A stretch of 5,850 bases of DNA, taken from an uncultured Streptococcus sp. (GTDB lineage: Bacteria; Bacillota; Bacilli; Lactobacillales; Streptococcaceae). Made by a program: the position numbers and the translations under genes. The notes beneath the pieces were generated by a model. The model had not been told where the DNA came from, searched no databases, and saw only the letters and a program-made list of their open reading frames with translations. Shown here in pieces: positions 1 to 5,477 of the stretch (within the stretch, counting starts at the first letter, position 1; every line of letters begins with the position of its first letter). Where the stretch lies: assembly GCA_902470035.1 (NCBI GenBank), contig CABREZ010000082.1, positions 1 to 5,850 of the forward strand, read 5' to 3'.

Positions 1-28
1 GTCGCTTCTTTAATTCTTCTAAATTCAT
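1..28 (-). CDS. Start of a partial gene, possibly lepA (elongation factor 4)
   Basis: Only the first nine codons are inside the window, reading MNLEELKKR from an ATG at 28-26 on the minus strand. An AAGGA ribosome binding site lies 7 bases upstream of the ATG, and a TATAAT promoter element lies further upstream. From memory, streptococcal LepA (EF-4, a ribosome-associated translational GTPase) begins with MN-[LI]-EELKKRQ, and the next visible base here, C, fits a Gln codon. Nine residues are too few for a firm call, so the gene symbol is left empty. The gene leaves the window to the left. Confidence 0.5.
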
Positions 29-57
29 TTTTTCATCCTTATAAAACTATTCAGTAT

Positions 58-66
58 ATTATAACA
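58..66 (-). promoter_or_regulatory. Extended -10 promoter of the left-edge gene
   Basis: On the minus strand the sequence TGTTATAAT (66-58) is a perfect TATAAT preceded by the extended -10 TGN motif. No good -35 hexamer is present: the position 17 bases upstream falls inside the terminator stem of the acetyltransferase gene and reads AGGCAA. Transcription would start near position 51 and give a leader of about 20 bases before the ATG at 28. Confidence 0.5.
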
Positions 67-90
67 AAAAAGATAGGCCTTTGCCTATCT
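61..90 (-). terminator. Rho-independent terminator of the acetyltransferase gene
   Basis: AGATAGGC (71-78) and GCCTATCT (83-90) form a perfect 8-bp stem around a four-base loop. On the minus strand the stem is followed directly by TTTTTGTT (70-63). The stem starts on the stop codon of the acetyltransferase (92-90), so gene end and terminator are fused, and the T-tract runs into the -10 element of the next gene. There is no T-run on the plus-strand side, so it should act on the minus strand only. Confidence 0.8.
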
Positions 91-527
91 TAATCCATTA
101 TTTTCAAAAATCGCTTCTGTGTTTTATTTCCTTCATAGCCTATATGTTCATAAAAAACATGAGCTTCTTTACGATGAGAGGCAGAACTCAAACGAATAAA
201 GGAAAAGTTATGAGTTCGAGCAAGAGCCTCAACTCGCTCCATCAATTGCCGACCAATCCCACATCCTTGGGCAGAAGGGAAAACAGCAAGTCCTAAAACA
301 TTCAAACCCGGATCGCTATATATACTCTCATAGGCTTCTGTTTCGACATAGCCTAAAATATTCCCAGTTTGGTCCTCTTCGTAAACGAAGCAAAAGTGAC
401 CCGAATCTGGCTGATTGAATTTATCGATCTGAGCTGTTACTTTCTCAAGGGTCGAATCATACCCCAATGCCTGGTGGCACAAATCACGAATTTGACCTGC
501 ATCTTTAATTTGAACGGTCCGAATCAT
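90..527 (-). CDS. GNAT family N-acetyltransferase
   Basis: This 145-residue protein has the usual length of a single-domain, cytoplasmic Gcn5-related N-acetyltransferase, which moves an acetyl group from acetyl-CoA to an amine. The acetyl-CoA pyrophosphate loop (motif A) is clear: the strand NVLGLAVFP (76-84) is followed by QGCGIG (87-92), matching Q/RxxGxG/A, then the helix RQLMERVEALA. Motif B is AHVFYEHIGY (122-131), a typical GNAT end, with Tyr126 the likely general acid. The ATG at 527 is chosen because TGGAGGT ends 6 bases upstream. It is transcribed alone, divergently from the regulator operon, with its own promoter and terminator. The substrate cannot be told: antibiotic, polyamine, free amino acid and protein acetylation are all possible. 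Confidence 0.88.
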   Translation of the reverse strand: MIRTVQIKDAGQIRDLCHQALGYDSTLEKVTAQIDKFNQPDSGHFCFVYEEDQTGNILGYVETEAYESIYSDPGLNVLGLAVFPSAQGCGIGRQLMERVEALARTHNFSFIRLSSASHRKEAHVFYEHIGYEGNKTQKRFLKIMD

Positions 528-557
528 ACTTCTACCTCCATGAAGTCTTTTCTATTT

Positions 558-586
558 ATTCTATGCCTTATTCCTAAAAAAATCAA
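558..586 (-). promoter_or_regulatory. Probable promoter of the GNAT gene
   Basis: On the minus strand TTGATT (586-581) and TAGAAT (563-558) are separated by exactly 17 bases and match the -35 and -10 consensus at 4/6 and 5/6. Transcription would start about 25 bases before the ATG at 527. A second AT-rich candidate, TATAAA at 621-616, lacks a good -35. Confidence 0.55.
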
Positions 587-625
587 GCACCAAGAATATA
601 TTAACAGATCGTTTCTTTATACTAT

Positions 626-639
626 TTAATTCGAATTAA
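626..639. promoter_or_regulatory. Palindromic operator candidate, site 1
   Basis: TTAATTCGAATTAA is a perfect inverted repeat, and extends to the 16-bp palindrome TTTAATTCGAATTAAA at 625-640. It lies upstream of both divergent promoters, 29 bases before the -35 of the regulator operon. The arms TTAAT/ATTAA recur in site 2 and the left arm again in site 3, which fits a dimeric HTH protein; the adjacent regulator is the obvious candidate. Binding is inferred. Confidence 0.5.
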
Positions 640-644
640 AATAA

Positions 645-658
645 TTAATGAACATTAA
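645..658. promoter_or_regulatory. Palindromic operator candidate, site 2
   Basis: TTAATGAACATTAA has the same five-base arms as site 1 (TTAAT and ATTAA) around a different four-base centre. It begins exactly 19 bases after site 1, close to two helical turns, so both would sit on the same DNA face. It ends 10 bases before the -35 hexamer. Confidence 0.5.
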
Positions 659-668
659 AGGATTTCTA

Positions 669-697
669 TTTACTTTTTCGATTTAATTCGCTATAAT
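669..697 (+). promoter_or_regulatory. Promoter of the regulator-phosphatase-pepT operon
   Basis: TTTACT (669-674) and a perfect TATAAT (692-697) are separated by 17 bases. The start point would be near 704, giving a leader of about 23 bases before the TTG start at 727. The spacer carries TTTAATTCG (682-690), a repeat of the left half of the upstream palindrome, followed by TATAA of the -10 as a degenerate right arm. This third site (683-696) begins 38 bases after site 2, twice the 19-base step between sites 1 and 2. A protein bound here would cover the -10, so repression is the expected effect. Confidence 0.65.
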
Positions 698-710
698 AAG
701 TTGTAATGTA

Positions 711-729
711 AAAGGAGGTGAAGCTCTTG
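711..729 (+). promoter_or_regulatory. Ribosome binding site that fixes a TTG start
   Basis: AAAGGAGGTG (711-720) is a near-perfect anti-16S match. An in-frame GTG at 718-720 is part of this site and cannot be the start. The TTG at 727-729 lies 8 bases after GGAGG, the normal spacing, so translation should begin there. Confidence 0.8.
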
Positions 730-1479
730 GCAAGAGGACGTGGAAAAGCAAGCCCACAAGATAAAGAGGCTTTGCGCATTATTTCCGAAAAAATAAGAGA
801 ACTATTAAAGGTTCAAAATAAGAAACAGGTCGATTTATCTCGTACAACTGGTATTCCAGCTAGTACCTTGACTGGCTATGTAAAAGGTACTTCTCTCCCA
901 GTTAGTGAGAACCTAGAAAAGATTGCTAGCTTCTTTGAAATCCCCATCTCTGACCTAGATCCTCGTTATGGACAACCAGATACCTTGGATGATTCTAAGA
1001 TTGAGTTTATCTATAAGCAACTGGATGAGGACTTTCAAGATTCACTCTTAGAGGAAGCTAATCGCTTATTGGTTTTGCAGGCTGAACGGAAACGAATTGA
1101 GAAGAAATACACACCCTATACAGTCTTTGACAGTTATGCTGCTAGTCAAAGTGCTTCTAAAGGAGATTTGGTGTGGTTTGATCAAAAACTGGCCTACGAT
1201 CTAGCACTTTGGATTCATACAGACTCGCTGGAACCTAAATATCCAAAGGGATCTGTCGCCCTAATCAAGCAAACTTTCTACGATACTGCCGGTGCTATCT
1301 ATGCTATTGAGTACGATGGTCAAACCTTGATCAAGCGTGTCTTTCGTGAAGCCCAAGGGATTCGTCTCGTTTCCCTCAATAAAAAGTATAGTGATAAGAT
1401 TATTCCTTTAGAAGAGGAACCGAGAGTCATCGGAAAAGTCATTGCTAGTTTTCTACCAGCTAAGGAGGACGAGCTATGA
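727..1479 (+). CDS. XRE-type HTH regulator with S24 (LexA/HdiR-like) domain
   Basis: This 250-residue protein is read from the TTG at 727. Residues 15-78 form a Cro/CI-type helix-turn-helix (KKQVDLSRTTGIPASTLTGY, 32-51) and residues about 128-245 an S24 peptidase-like domain. The Ser/Lys dyad of LexA, CI and UmuD appears conserved: Ser167 in TDSLEP (family GDSMEP) and Lys203 in TLIKRV. The family's Ala-Gly cleavage site is not present; the expected region reads SYAASQSASKG (136-146), offering Ala-Ala or Ala-Ser, and the stretch to Ser167 is shorter than in LexA. In Lactococcus HdiR, a relative in architecture, DNA damage or heat leads to self-cleavage and derepression; whether this protein can do that is unclear. 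It is first in an operon with a HAD phosphatase and pepT. The TTAAT-N4-ATTAA repeats at its promoter suggest autoregulation. Confidence 0.85.
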   Translation: MARGRGKASPQDKEALRIISEKIRELLKVQNKKQVDLSRTTGIPASTLTGYVKGTSLPVSENLEKIASFFEIPISDLDPRYGQPDTLDDSKIEFIYKQLDEDFQDSLLEEANRLLVLQAERKRIEKKYTPYTVFDSYAASQSASKGDLVWFDQKLAYDLALWIHTDSLEPKYPKGSVALIKQTFYDTAGAIYAIEYDGQTLIKRVFREAQGIRLVSLNKKYSDKIIPLEEEPRVIGKVIASFLPAKEDEL

Positions 1480-2294
1480 TCCGATTAGTTGCTATTGATT
1501 TAGACGGGACCCTTTTATCACCGGATAAAACTATTAGTCCTGCTAATAAGCAGGCTCTTTTGGATGCTGAAGCTGTTGGTGTACACGTCGTCATCTGTAC
1601 AGGTCGCCCTCTCTCTGGTGTACGTCCAATTTTTGAAGAAATTGGCTTCAAAAGTAACCACTCCTACTCTGTGATTAACAACGGTTGTACAACTGTTAAC
1701 TCTTCAGATTGGTCTGTCATCAGTTATGATGCCTTATCTGAAGATGATTTGGTTTATCTCGATCAGTTGACGCAGGAGATTCATCCTCAATTAAGTTTGT
1801 TCGATTTAAATCGATATATCATTTTAAATCAGGAACCTTCTGAAATAGCTAAAATGGATGCTAGCATCGTTTCTGCAGTACCCGTACCACTTGGCTTAGA
1901 AGAAGTCCTTGAGGCCCAACCAATTTTCCAAGGGATGTTTATCGATCAGAAAGAGCAGGTTGATGCCTTCCAAGATACCTATGAAGAAGCATTAGCCCAG
2001 CGCTTCCACACCATTCGCTCTCAGCCTATTCTCTTTGAAATTCTTCCAAAAGGCGTAAACAAAGCTACTGGTTTAAGAGCTCTTGCGGACCACCTGGGTA
2101 TTCCTAGAGAGCAAGTCATGGCTATTGGCGATGAGAACAATGATATTGAAATGATTGAGTACGCAGGTCTTGGAGTTGCTATGGGCAATGCTCCAGATTC
2201 TATCAAAACCTTGGCTGATGTCACAACAACTTCTAACGAAGAAGATGGTGTCGCTACTGCTATCAAGCGCTATGTTCTACAAGCACAGAACTAG
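1476..2294 (+). CDS. Cof-type HAD-IIB sugar-phosphatase (YidA-like)
   Basis: This 272-residue protein is a cytoplasmic haloacid dehalogenase phosphatase of the Cof/YidA subfamily and has its usual length. All four motifs are visible: DLDGT with the nucleophile Asp8 and acid/base Asp10, Thr42 in CTGRP, Lys196 in KGVNKATGL, and GDENND with Asp219 and Asp223 binding Mg2+. The region between motifs II and III (about 85-190) is the type IIB cap, which sets substrate choice. Relatives dephosphorylate sugar phosphates and other small phosphate esters with broad specificity, so the natural substrate is not predictable. The ATG overlaps the regulator's stop codon as ATGA, with AAGGAGG (1462-1468) 7 bases upstream, so translation is probably coupled. 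pepT follows after 14 bases. Confidence 0.92.
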   Translation: MIRLVAIDLDGTLLSPDKTISPANKQALLDAEAVGVHVVICTGRPLSGVRPIFEEIGFKSNHSYSVINNGCTTVNSSDWSVISYDALSEDDLVYLDQLTQEIHPQLSLFDLNRYIILNQEPSEIAKMDASIVSAVPVPLGLEEVLEAQPIFQGMFIDQKEQVDAFQDTYEEALAQRFHTIRSQPILFEILPKGVNKATGLRALADHLGIPREQVMAIGDENNDIEMIEYAGLGVAMGNAPDSIKTLADVTTTSNEEDGVATAIKRYVLQAQN

Positions 2295-2308
2295 AAAAGG
2301 AAAAACAA

Positions 2309-3529
2309 ATGAAATACCCAACATTATTAGAACGTTTTTTAACCTATGTCAAAGTCAATACTCGCTCTGATGAGACTTCAACAACAACTCCTAGTACGCC
2401 TTCTCAGGTTGAATTTGCGAAGAATGTACTGCTTCCTGAAATGAAAAGAGTTGGACTTCAGAATGTCTACTACCTTCCAAATGGTTTTGCCATCGGAACG
2501 CTTCCAGCAAACGATCCAAGTCTTACCCGTAAGATTGGCTTTATCTCTCATATGGATACAGCTGACTTCAATGCGGAAAACATCAGCCCACAAGTCATCG
2601 AAAACTATGATGGTGGAACCATTGCTCTCGGAAATTCTGGTTATTCACTAGATCCAGCCGACTTTGCTAACCTCCATAACTACAAAGATCAAACCTTGAT
2701 TACTACTGACGGTACGACCCTTCTTGGTGCAGATGACAAATCAGGGATTGCTGAGATTATGACAGCCATCGAATACTTGAATGCTCATCCAGAAATCAAA
2801 CACTGCGAAATCCGAGTTGGCTTTGGACCAGATGAAGAAATCGGAGTCGGAGCAGATAAGTTTGATGCAGAAGATTTCAATGTTGACTTTGCCTATACAG
2901 TTGACGGTGGTCCTCTTGGTGAATTGCAATACGAAACCTTCTCCGCTGCTGGAGCTGAAATTACCTTCAAAGGCCGCAATGTGCACCCTGGTACTGCTAA
3001 GAACCAAATGGTGAATGCACTTCAGTTAGCAATTGACTTCCACAATCAACTTCCTGAAGAAGACCGTCCTGAAAAAACGGATGGCTACCAAGGTTTCTTC
3101 CATTTGATGAATATCGATGGGACTGTTGAAGAAGCACATGCTAGCTACATCATCCGTGACTTTGAGACAGAGAATTTCGAAGCTCGTAAAGCCATGATGG
3201 AAGACATCGCAAACAAGATGAACCAAGAACTTGGTGACGAACGGGTTCTCTTGACTCTTAAAGACCAGTACTACAACATGAAACAAGTCATCGAGAAAGA
3301 CATGACACCAGTCAACTTGGCTAAGGAAGTCATGGAAGATCTAGGCATTACTCCTATTATTGAACCAATCCGCGGTGGGACAGACGGTTCTAAGATTTCC
3401 TTCATGGGAATTCCAACTCCAAACATCTTCGCTGGTGGCGAAAATATGCACGGTCGCTTTGAATATGTCAGTCTTCAAACCATGGAGCGTGCCGTTGACA
3501 CCATTATTGGTATTGTTAGTCATTCTTAA
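2309..3529 (+). CDS. pepT: Peptidase T (tripeptide aminopeptidase)
   Basis: This 406-residue protein has the length of family M20B peptidase T, a cytosolic di-zinc enzyme that removes the N-terminal residue of tripeptides and finishes breakdown of imported peptides. The metal site is complete: His81 and Asp83 in SHMDTAD, bridging Asp142 in GADDKSG, catalytic base Glu176 and ligand Glu177 in PDEEIG, Asp199 in TVDGGPLGEL and His381 in NMHGRFE. HPGTAK (226-231) is the conserved lid/dimer-domain motif and RGGTDGS (355-361) the substrate-binding loop. AAAAGG ends 8 bases before the ATG. It is the last gene of the operon with the S24 regulator and the HAD phosphatase, and is followed by a strong terminator. 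Nothing is missing; the gene should be functional. Confidence 0.97.
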   Translation: MKYPTLLERFLTYVKVNTRSDETSTTTPSTPSQVEFAKNVLLPEMKRVGLQNVYYLPNGFAIGTLPANDPSLTRKIGFISHMDTADFNAENISPQVIENYDGGTIALGNSGYSLDPADFANLHNYKDQTLITTDGTTLLGADDKSGIAEIMTAIEYLNAHPEIKHCEIRVGFGPDEEIGVGADKFDAEDFNVDFAYTVDGGPLGELQYETFSAAGAEITFKGRNVHPGTAKNQMVNALQLAIDFHNQLPEEDRPEKTDGYQGFFHLMNIDGTVEEAHASYIIRDFETENFEARKAMMEDIANKMNQELGDERVLLTLKDQYYNMKQVIEKDMTPVNLAKEVMEDLGITPIIEPIRGGTDGSKISFMGIPTPNIFAGGENMHGRFEYVSLQTMERAVDTIIGIVSHS

Positions 3530-3550
3530 TTCCATATACTTAACAAAAAT

Positions 3551-3588
3551 GAGGCTGGGACAAAAGTCCTAGCCTCTTAATTATTTTT
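3551..3588. terminator. Bidirectional terminator after pepT
   Basis: GAGGCTGGGAC (3551-3561) pairs with GTCCTAGCCTC (3566-3576) in an 11-bp stem with one G-T pair and an AAAA loop. On the plus strand it is followed by TTAATTATTTTT (3577-3588), and on the minus strand by ATTTTTGTTA (3550-3541). It can therefore end both the pepT operon and the convergent CarA/CarB-like operon. Confidence 0.8.
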
Positions 3589-3673
3589 GGATTGTCGAGC
3601 AAGACGCAGTGGTTGAGTGGGCTCTACTACGCTGATTTCATCAGCTTTTACAGCCCTACTCAACTGTGCGGAG

Positions 3674-3729
3674 GTGGGACGACGAAATCGAATTCTAACG
3701 AATTACCGATTTCTGTCCCACTCTTTTTT
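3674..3729 (+). terminator. Second hairpin with T-run, plus strand
   Basis: A long interrupted hairpin (GTGGGAC at 3674-3680 with GTCCCAC at 3715-3721, plus inner stems) is followed by TCTTTTTT at 3722-3729. It could act as a backup terminator for read-through from pepT, just before the convergent gene's stop codon at 3738. On the minus strand no T-run follows it. Confidence 0.5.
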
Positions 3730-3737
3730 AATTTCTT

Positions 3738-5462
3738 TTAATCCATGTATTCTACCCTAGCAAACTGTCCATCGATTTGACTCTGGTAACTTTCATAAAC
3801 AGAAAGAGGAATTCGTAAGCAGGTATTAGCCACTTGGCCAACGAAAGGTAGATTACTAAGAAGGACTACTTTTCTTCCAGCTTCCTTCTCTGTTCTCAGA
3901 CGTTCAATGATTTGTAGAATCCTTCTAGGTTCGTCTGGAGATCCTCGATCAACCAACAAGGTCCAATCACTCCAGTCTAATGCCTCGTCCTCTCCACAAA
4001 TAGAACTAAAGAAGGTCACTCCTTCTCCAACATGACCAAATCCAGCTGTCAAATCCAAAGGGTGAAACTTTAAAGAATGATTTATTTGGGGCTTTTCTTG
4101 TCTCTCGTACAAGTAGATATTATACAAGAACTGGAGATAGAAAGGATCCATCCGACTCAAGTCACAAACTTCCTCCATTTCAAAACCTCTATGTAGAGCT
4201 TCTAAAATAGATGAAAATCTGTAGGGCATCCGTTTAGCAATCCGTTGAATCAATTCATCGTCCGAAACATCCTTTAGAATATTCTTAGGCCATTGGTCCG
4301 AACCAAAATTTTCAACAGCTTGCTGATAGGCTTCTTCTAGACTAGTCCCAAACCCATAGAGAGCACCGATTGAGTTAATCTGAGTATTGAGGACCCTTGA
4401 AATTTTCTCTATTGGAAAGACAGGGAGTTTAAACAAGATTCGGTCAAGACTCGGTTCAAACAAAGCTGTTAATCCCTTCATTGTTGGATGGGGCAGGTCT
4501 AAGAGATGATCCCCCAACTTGAGGCACAAAGCTTGATGATAAAGCGAATAACCTAAGGCCATGGACATGGTCGAAAAGGAATCGGAGGCAAAAGGATTGA
4601 CCTCAAGAATATAAAATTGATAACTCTTTGGATCTAGCGCAAACTTGATGGAGGTCGCTCCAACCAATCTCAGATGTCGAACAATCGACAAAGCTGCCTC
4701 CCGCAAGGTCTGGTGCTCTGTATCCGTCAAGGTCAGGCTAGGGATGACTTGATAGGAATCACTGGAATGGATCCCCACCGGGTCTACACTCTCAATATTT
4801 CCCGCAAGATAATAATTATCCTGTCGATCTCGGACTACGACGTATTCCAACTCCTTGAAACCAACTGTCGAGAACTCCAACAAACACTGACCTTGTGGCG
4901 ACACTTCTAGCCCATTTTCGACAGCCTCACATAAATCATCCAAGTTATTAGCGATCCGACGGCCTTGCCCATGCTTGCTGGCAAGTGGCCAAACAACAAT
5001 AGGAAATTGAATCTGCTCAGAAAACTCAATGGCCTCTCTGACTGTCGAAACCAAGGAAGAGGAAGGAACTTGATAACCCAAGTCCTGTAAAAATGACTTT
5101 TGGTCTGCCTGATGGTAAAAGGCTCTGTACTGCCGAAGCGAAGTTCCTAAAATACGAATTTTATGTTCCTTAAGAAACCCAATTTCCTCCAATCGGAATA
5201 ATAAGCCAAGGAGTTGCTTGTCCGCAAAAGACAGTAGTAAGTTTCTTGTATTTGTCGCTAGAAGGGCTTCTTTTAGACTATCCAACTTTAAACGAATAAC
5301 GGATACAGCATTTCTAGCTTCTTTGGTAATCTCGTTCTCATCTCCACAATAGAGGATTTCTGTTTGGTAGCCACGTTCTTTTAATAAGGGACAAGAAGTG
5401 AGTGCCCCAAGCAAACTGACATCATTGAAGGATTCTGCACACAAAAGTGTTACTTGATTCAT
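3738..5462 (-). CDS. Half-length CarB-like ATP-grasp protein, probable pseudo-enzyme
   Basis: This 574-residue protein resembles the first half of carbamoyl-phosphate synthetase large chain (about 1,060 residues). In order come a degenerate pre-ATP-grasp domain (1-115), an ATP-grasp region (about 116-330), the FEPSLD region (335-340), a shortened oligomerisation region (about 390-465), the vestige FHPLDLTAGFGH (467-478) of PVYKxVDTCAAEF, and a tail (498-574) faintly like the second pre-ATP domain. Family signatures persist: NGLEVSP, GFKELEY, VDPVGIH, LTLTD, LEVNP. By alignment from memory to E. coli CarB, Arg169 is Trp158, Asn283 Ser271, Gln285 Lys273, Arg303 Phe291 and Arg306 Asp294; the glycine loop reads HGQGRR. 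Glu215, Glu299 and Asn301 remain (Glu204, Glu287, Asn289). The carbamate-kinase half and allosteric domain are absent. The ATG at 5462 is preferred: it overlaps the upstream stop as ATGA and sits 8 bases after GGGAGGAG; an ATG at 5468 is too close. The frame is intact. Carbamoyl phosphate synthesis is unlikely; the real role is unknown. Confidence 0.8.
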   Translation of the reverse strand: MNQVTLLCAESFNDVSLLGALTSCPLLKERGYQTEILYCGDENEITKEARNAVSVIRLKLDSLKEALLATNTRNLLLSFADKQLLGLLFRLEEIGFLKEHKIRILGTSLRQYRAFYHQADQKSFLQDLGYQVPSSSLVSTVREAIEFSEQIQFPIVVWPLASKHGQGRRIANNLDDLCEAVENGLEVSPQGQCLLEFSTVGFKELEYVVVRDRQDNYYLAGNIESVDPVGIHSSDSYQVIPSLTLTDTEHQTLREAALSIVRHLRLVGATSIKFALDPKSYQFYILEVNPFASDSFSTMSMALGYSLYHQALCLKLGDHLLDLPHPTMKGLTALFEPSLDRILFKLPVFPIEKISRVLNTQINSIGALYGFGTSLEEAYQQAVENFGSDQWPKNILKDVSDDELIQRIAKRMPYRFSSILEALHRGFEMEEVCDLSRMDPFYLQFLYNIYLYERQEKPQINHSLKFHPLDLTAGFGHVGEGVTFFSSICGEDEALDWSDWTLLVDRGSPDEPRRILQIIERLRTEKEAGRKVVLLSNLPFVGQVANTCLRIPLSVYESYQSQIDGQFARVEYMD

Positions 5463-5477
5463 GACCATAACTCCTCC
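5459..5477 (-). promoter_or_regulatory. Translational coupling site between the CarA-like and CarB-like genes
   Basis: On the minus strand the order is GGGAGGAG, TTATGGTC, ATGA. The stop codon TGA (5461-5459) overlaps the start ATG (5462-5460), and the ribosome binding site lies inside the end of the upstream gene. This supports fixed-ratio synthesis of the two proteins. Confidence 0.7.

Larger units (their letters stand above)
3551..3729. repeat. Composite three-hairpin intergenic element
   Basis: The gap between the convergent operons carries three successive inverted repeats and no convincing reading frame. The first is the terminator at 3551-3576. The second spans 3605-3670: CGCA/TGCG, GTTGAG/CTCAAC and GGGCT/AGCCC form the outer stem, and GCTGAT-TTC-ATCAGC (3631-3645) an inner hairpin. 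The third spans 3674-3721: GTGGGAC/GTCCCAC outside, GAAATCG/CGATTTC next, AATTC-TAAC-GAATT inside, followed by six T on the plus strand. I recall very similar GTGGGAC and GAGGCTGGGAC hairpins as dispersed intergenic repeats in streptococci, but only one copy is in this window. It does not resemble the pneumococcal BOX element as I remember it. Confidence 0.6.

Noticed and set aside
369..629. Small plus-strand reading frame of 86 codons
   Set aside because: It runs antisense through the acetyltransferase gene and its promoter region, has no family resemblance, and is best explained as a shadow.
718..726. GTG at 718 as the start of the S24 regulator (253 residues)
   Set aside because: The GTG is part of the ribosome binding site AAAGGAGGTG; the TTG at 727 has correct spacing.
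2741..3286. Minus-strand reading frames inside pepT
   Set aside because: They are antisense to a fully conserved pepT and have no recognisable motifs.
3551..3729. Insertion sequence or CRISPR array
   Set aside because: There is no reading frame for a transposase, and the repeats are inverted hairpin arms rather than regularly spaced direct repeats.
3738..5462. Pseudogene label for the CarB-like gene
   Set aside because: No frameshift or internal stop occurs over 574 codons, and the ribosome binding site and coupling are intact; loss of activity is not the same as a broken gene.
5463..5468. ATG at 5468 as the start of the CarB-like gene
   Set aside because: Only two bases separate it from the end of GGGAGGAG; the ATG at 5462 has 8-base spacing and an ATGA overlap.
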